This document shows positions 58,159-64,000 of a stretch of 64,000 nt of DNA, one piece after another. The DNA is taken from positions 8,749,241 through 8,813,240 of the forward strand of contig CM028894.1 of the NCBI GenBank assembly GCA_016801885.1. Reading direction: 5' to 3'. Made by a program: the position numbers and the translations under genes. The first letter of the stretch is position 1, and every line of letters begins with the position of its first letter. Source of the stretch: Toxotes chatareus (lineage: Eukaryota > Chordata > Actinopteri > Toxotidae). The notes under the pieces were generated by a model. It ran no database searches, had not been told where the DNA came from, and was given only the letters and a program-made list of their open reading frames with translations.

Positions 58159-59273
58159 TGGATCAATACGTATAAATATATAAACATGTTTTGGGTTATT
58201 TTCTCTCTAAACAAATGGTGGACAACTCAGAAAAAATGGATTTATCCTCGCTGCATAAAAAAATGGGGCATTTCAGGGCCATAACAAAGCACAGAGAAAC
58301 ATCACAGGCATATGTTCACGTCTCAGGGAACAGATGTTGTAATTCCACGTTGGAAAGATGTGTTCTCACAGACCCAATAAATAAATCAAATTAAATCAAC
58401 CAAAAATCCCAGACCTCGTGTATGACACACGCAAACACTTTGGATTCTTTATTAATTAAAATTCTCTGTACAATTTTTAACATGAGTTAACAGGATAATT
58501 ACAGGCTAAGTTAAGGATAACACGAAGAATGTGAAAACTAATAATTAGTTTAATGCTGAACAACTGCACTGAAGTCTGGATGTGTGCGGGGGACTGAGTG
58601 AAGGGAAGCATGGCTTGGAGTAATCAAGTCGAGAGAAGATGAAGGCCTGGATTACAAGGTTGATAGTATTGATTGATTATAGATCCATTTCAGGGCTGCT
58701 TAACCCTCTTAATTTGTTGATCTCAACTTGGTTTGCTGTCAACAAGCCCACTTAGAAAACAGGCTTATTTATTCTTTTAGTAAGGTTCATTTCGTAATAA
58801 TATTACCATTAATCTGTGGATATGTACTGGATAACTGAGCAGCCAAGCAGTCATGGATGGTGTCACAGCTGTTCCCACATAAGACGTACAGTACTAACAT
58901 CAATGAGTCGGACACTCTGTTCACAGTGTTACCAAGAGGGAACATGAACATGGAAAGTAGAAGATGGAACGTAAAATTGAACCCTTCATACCCCTGCAGG
59001 TATTACATGATCAGGGTGACAATGAATTAACCATGGCGACACAGAGAGCTCCGGTGGAGAGGCAGGGGCTGTAATACCGACCCACCGCCTCAGTCAATTT
59101 AAATTTCAAGAGGAACCTCATTAAAGGCTGAGCTTCGGTCGCAAAAGATTTACAATTGTAGCGATGAATCTGCACATGCTGCTGGGAGAAGGTCATGGGG
59201 TTGGCTGAAGGACCGGGCATGACAGGTGATTGAGGTGTGGAGGTGGAGGTGCCAGTATCAGCATGGTTACTTA

Positions 59274-59278
<5 letters not shown>

Positions 59279-59341
<63 letters not shown>
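59279..59341. repeat. (CA)31 microsatellite
   Basis: Uninterrupted CA array of about 62 bp. Confidence 0.98.
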
Positions 59342-59343
<2 letters not shown>

Positions 59344-59457
59344 CACACAACCACTGCCAATATGAGAGAAGTGAGGATGGCCAGAGGGCTGGAGGGCAGA
59401 GGCTACAGCCTTTAATATAACTCTGTCAATACAGTATCATTTTCTCACTCTCAATAG

Positions 59458-59521
59458 CACACACACAGCACACACACACACACACACACAGCACACACAC
59501 ACACACAGCACACGCACACAC

Positions 59522-59556
<35 letters not shown>
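59458..59556. repeat. (CA)n array regularly interrupted by GC
   Basis: Blocks of CA are separated by cagca at 59467, 59490 and 59507, and again near 59523, giving a higher-order pattern that differs from the pure arrays nearby. Confidence 0.95.
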
Positions 59557-59559
<3 letters not shown>

Positions 59560-62500
59560 TCTATTGCCCAGCATCACACATCAAGCTTTATCACATACAA
59601 AACAAATGGCCATCTGTCCGCACCTGCCTTTGAATGTCCCGAACACAGATCTAGTAATAACACACAACAAACACAGAAGCACACACGCACGCACAACGAG
59701 CGGGAAAACAACTTTCATCTTTCTCTTATTTTTAATTATAGCTTATAACAAACACTCTGCTGAGAGGACACTTTGACAGGTAAAGCAGGACTGAGTGTGT
59801 CCTCTTTTCGTTGCGGACACTTTGACAGGACAAAGTCGCGACAAACTGGAAGCTTTCCAACCCGACGCCGAGTTACTCTTCAAAGCCCGGAAACATTCAC
59901 AAAATAAAGCTGTACAAATGAGATGCCAGGCAATGTACAAAGCCTGATGTGTAGTAGGTTCAGTCCAACAAATGGACATCAACACAAGGACAAAGACCTC
60001 AAGCATGTATATGTAAATAATACTGGTATTATTTATGACAGTTAAGAAGAAAGCCTCCTTTATCCCCTAATTAGCTGGTATCAGTTATTAGTCCAGAGAA
60101 TGAAATCAGAATGGAGGAGTCATTGATTTTTTCTTTTTTTTTGGTGGGTGGGGGTTTCTCTGATGAGAGGAAAACAGCTATTCCAATTTAAGACCGACTG
60201 GATGACTCACATCCTCTGACACATCCAAACAATCAACTGCATGACTGGTTTTAACTAGAGACTGATTGAAATAAATAAATAAATAACAAGTAAAAACCAT
60301 TACTTTTATAGCCATAGACCCACTCTCGATGCTTTCCCTCACTTCTTTACTGTCTCCACCTCCGTCCTTATCTCTTCAGCTCTCCCTTTTCTCTCCCAAT
60401 ATGCATATCAGGCCCAAAATACCTGTAAGGTTTCCCCTTTTGCATTTTTTTTTTCTCAAAATGCCCCACTCAACTCCCTCTCACATTTCCCTCTGTTTAT
60501 GTACTGTATGTTATTTGAATAATATATTCCTCTGCACTGCACATGAGATTTAGGCTGCCGAAGTGATGCAGCTGTCACACACATGCACACCCCCACACGA
60601 ACACACAGGAGGACGGCAGCAGACTACTTGATCCAAGCCAGCCACCTGCAGCTTCTCCTCTCTGTTTTGTCTCTCCCTGCAGTTACACAAAAGTGCTATC
60701 CAACAGTGCTTCATTGTGAGTTTTTGTACTTGTACTGTATATATGTGTGTGTGTGTGTGTGTGTGTCAACACGAGCGCTTGACACCTGCCAGCATTCAGA
60801 CTCTGTGTTCCTGTATGCATTCCTGCATCCCACTGCGCAACTGTAGCTGCAAATGTCACAAATTCCTCAAAACACACATGCGAAGTCAAACTTACATTTC
60901 AGTCTTTGTGAATTCACAAATATAGCCAAAGGACAGACATACACACAGAGGAAAATACAGTATACACACCTGCCAGTGTTGCAGAACTGTATGTCTGAGA
61001 AAGTCATGAGTTTCAAACAGGTATTCCCCTGCATCAGACCCATTAGGCATACAGTATATTCCCACTGTTACACTTGTAAATGAGCCTCATACATCATGCA
61101 ATATGCCAGCAGACCTGCACGGAAAGCATTTTAAATCTGTTTAATGAAAAACAACTTAGCAGCAAATTAGAGGCTAGAAAGTCTTTAAAAACCATTTGAG
61201 CATGCATGTTTTGGTTATGTAACACGTTTTGGTTAAGTGTTTGGTACGAGGACATATTTTTGAGACAAATTTCCCCGGGGGGAGACAAAATCGGCGAGTA
61301 CCCACACGTGGCTCAAGCACACACAGCTATCATCGTGACTTTAAGGAGTGTGTCTGTGTGTGTCTGTGTTTTCTCGGATTGTCTGTGGGACTCCTCAGCG
61401 CTCCTCAATTGCCATGGTGTGCGTGGGTGTGCATGTGTGTGTTTTGATTTATTTCTCTGTATGAGTTTGAAACCCCCACAAGGGATCCATCATCAGCACA
61501 GCAGGCGACCACTTCAAATCGGTCATGTTTTGCATATTACATTATGTATCAGCGTCAGAAGGTGTGTGCGTGTGTGTGTGTGTGTGAGAGTGAATCACTG
61601 AAATTATTCAACACCTGAGCTGATATCATAACTGCACCATTGGGTCTTTCAACACGAGAAGTGACGCACTACACACACACACAAATTCGCATTACACTAT
61701 GGACGTTTACATCGTAACTGCCTGACAAATACAAAATAAAGTTAATTTGTTGTTAACCCACACACCGCATGCGGTTTGAGGATGAATAAGGGATTTCCGA
61801 TTCCGATTTTTTTTTCTCCCATCTTCTGAATAACCAGAGGTAGGTTTGTTATCTTGCCTCCCTGGGCTTCTCATCCCAGCCACTGTTGGATGTCATAGGC
61901 AACACAGCTGAAAGGGCACATCCCTGGAGGGTTCCTTTGCTCTGGGTTAGAGGGTAGGATGTAATGTTATCAGGCTTTACCTCTTGTTGTCTGTTCAAGT
62001 AAAAAGCTACTAATATAGTGACCGATTCAAGGGTTAACTTGAAGGTGATTGTAATTTGTGTCCACCTCCTATACACACATGCAAATTTATAGTGTGCACA
62101 GGCCCTGTAAATGCAAGTGACACATTACCCATTTTCTTGTATCATACATGCCAGTAGCTGCTTTTTCACTCCATGTTGTAAAACCACCTCTGCACCGGGG
62201 GTGTTAAACTCCTGAATGTTTATTGCACTGCTGATTACAGTAATTCTAATTCTGAGACTCAAACAGCTTGTTGCCACAGTCGTCCCTGTGCCTTCACGAG
62301 CCAGGAAAGAGCACAAATGTATTCTGACATTTCAACAATTGTTCCAGGGTTGAAACAACAGTGCAGCAGATGGTGAGACATTACACTCATCTATTTCTTG
62401 TGCTCCCGAGCATCACTAAATGGCCATTTATGCAAGCCCACCGACAGGTTAACGCAGTCGAACAGAAAGTGACTAGTTCAAATAGCAACTGTGCTGTTGA

Positions 62501-64000
62501 TATAGGAGGTGACTGAGCTTAAATGACAGAAAAGCGACTGTAAGTAAATGAAGAGTAATTGCAGGGAAACACATCCAGTGTTTTTGGTCTAAAAACAAGT
62601 AATTGCCACTAAAGATTAGGAAGAAAAAAATTAGACCTTGAGTCAGCTAAGCTGCTCGGTGTAGATTTCCTGGCTAAGAAGTGATTTTAATCAAATCAAA
62701 GATTAAGCCCCATAGCAGGTGCTTAAAGTTATAGCAAATTCTAATAAAAGAGGAGGTGACTGTATTAATGCTATTGGATACCTAAATTGCACAGGAAGTT
62801 GGTCAGCAGTCATTCATTTGGTGCAAAGCCACTTGAAACCCAGAAGGTAACTGTTCTCAGATGGTGACTGTGCATGCACAGAGTCCCAGGTGTAACCACT
62901 GAAAACAGCTGCAGCATTATAGTTTAATAATTCACCTGCTTGTGCCATTAAAGACAAGGTGAAGAGACAGGGATATAATATTTCCCCGCTTCAAAGTTTG
63001 CCATCGATAACTTCATGCCATTAATAGAAAAAATCTCAACGTGGGCCGTTCATTCAGCCCGCTGGGGAAAGCACAGGCGCGGATGTTGGAGGACCAGCTC
63101 CTTATCGGTACCATATGGTCTCGAGGGAAGTGGTATCATTTTATTTTTAGGGGAAGAACGCACCCTCGCTCGCACATGCGAACACCTGCTGAGAGGAAGC
63201 AATTCCATTTCCGAATACCCCCCGCGTCTTCCAATCCACGTCCCCTCAATACACTTTTACACACATACTGCCCCCACAAGTCTTAACATGTGCACACACA
63301 TTAGCCCCTCGCATTCACAAACAAGGACAAAATGTTGTCACTTTAACAACCTGTATTGCTGAAAAGAATGTGACTCATCAGTTGCTACATTAGCATGCAT
63401 GTAATGTACTGGACTTCCATTAGTGCATTCATTTCATTTCAGTTTTGTGTGCATCTGTGGAAGATGCATGTATTTCAGCATGTGGGTGCAAGAATGTGAG
63501 TCTCACAACATCATTAGCTTCTGTGGGCCATAATGCACTGCATCTGTGTGTGTGTGCACACATACCTACACATGAGAGAGCGTATGAATACAGATAGCAG
63601 TCAGCCATTATGCTGTTAACGTATCCGACTGAGTAACAGGCGCACAGTGTACACACAGACTTAATGAACTAATGCAGTGTTGGTTAATAGAAAGAGCTAC
63701 TGCTGAAATCACATACTCTCAACAGCCTATTAATATAATGGGATGGGTGGGAGGAGGGAAGGAAGAGGGAAGGAGGGGAGGAGAAGAATAACAGGGGGGA
63801 GGGAGGGAGAAGGAGAAAGAGGGTTAGAGGGGTGATCCTGATATAATCTGTGGGTGGGAGCAGACTGAGGCAAGAAGGAGAGGAAGGAGGAAAGATGGCA
63901 GATGAAAATGAGGGATGGTGGAAGTGAGGCAGTGATAGAATTTGAGGGAGGATGAATGGCTACAGTGCAGCGAGGTAATACTGAGATCAACATAAAATAT

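Larger units (their letters stand above)
51261..64000 (-). other. grm8: Intron 5' of the receptor exon (at least 12.7 kb, partial)
   Basis: The exon that precedes this one in group III receptors is long and carries the signal peptide and the first lobe of the ligand-binding domain. No open frame like it occurs up to 64000, so it should lie to the right of the window. The span holds a repeat pair, several teleost interspersed repeats, a purine-rich block, CA arrays and one unexplained CpG-rich open stretch. Confidence 0.75.
58160..64000. other. Intronic stretch without recognised genes
   Basis: Contains CA arrays (59279-59341, 59458-59556), GT runs at 60741-60765 and 61563-61587, a (AAAT)n run at 60271-60287 and a purine-rich block at 63740-63960. 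The section 62450-62900 repeats the phrase ggtgactg several times. No exon recognised. Confidence 0.55.

Noticed and set aside
59458..59556. CRISPR-like spacing of repeats
   Set aside because: The units are CA dinucleotides with GC interruptions; there are no unique spacers and no cas genes, and the window is vertebrate.

Overview
This window looks like intronic DNA from a bony fish, probably a spiny-rayed (percomorph) teleost. Three things suggest this: many long (CA)n/(GT)n arrays, several short interspersed repeats of kinds I know from teleost genomes, and one typical vertebrate coding exon bounded by GT-AG splice sites. I see no bacterial, archaeal or phage gene organisation, no operon, no CRISPR array and no tRNA or rRNA gene. 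The species cannot be named from the sequence alone.

The only secure gene feature is one 217-bp internal exon on the minus strand (51260 down to 51044). It encodes part of the extracellular glutamate-binding domain of a group III metabotropic glutamate receptor. The best fit is GRM8 (teleost grm8a or grm8b), with GRM6 as the main alternative. Three residues equivalent to glutamate-contacting positions known from mGluR1 are present. No other receptor exon was recognised. The gene therefore runs right to left: the exon(s) encoding the start of the protein should lie beyond 64000 and the remaining exons before position 1. On that reading, 1-51043 and 51261-64000 are parts of two large introns.

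Layout. 1-13500: CA-rich microsatellites, purine- or pyrimidine-biased blocks, and a possible transposon remnant near 10946-11480. 13500-25000: pyrimidine-rich blocks, a cluster of perfect palindromes at 16386-16525, a 580-bp purine block at 19040-19620, a (CA)53 array and a diverged tandem repeat near 24 kb. 25000-38000: a (GT)31 array, a short element with terminal inverted repeats (27881-28059), several interspersed repeats and a decayed 30-bp minisatellite (32891-33085). 38000-51000: a retroelement-like tail, a 122-bp CA array, complex single-copy sequence and a (TA)(CA)(TA) compound array. 51000-64000: the receptor exon, a pair of related repeats 1.9 kb apart, two opposite copies of one teleost repeat, a hAT-like short element, a CpG-rich open stretch near 57.8 kb and a 700-bp purine block.

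Most long reading frames here are shadows of CA, GA/CT or AT repeats and were not annotated as genes. I found no convincing new biological system. The items most worth checking are the palindrome cluster, the CpG-rich 64-codon frame, the hidden minisatellite and the paired repeats next to the exon.
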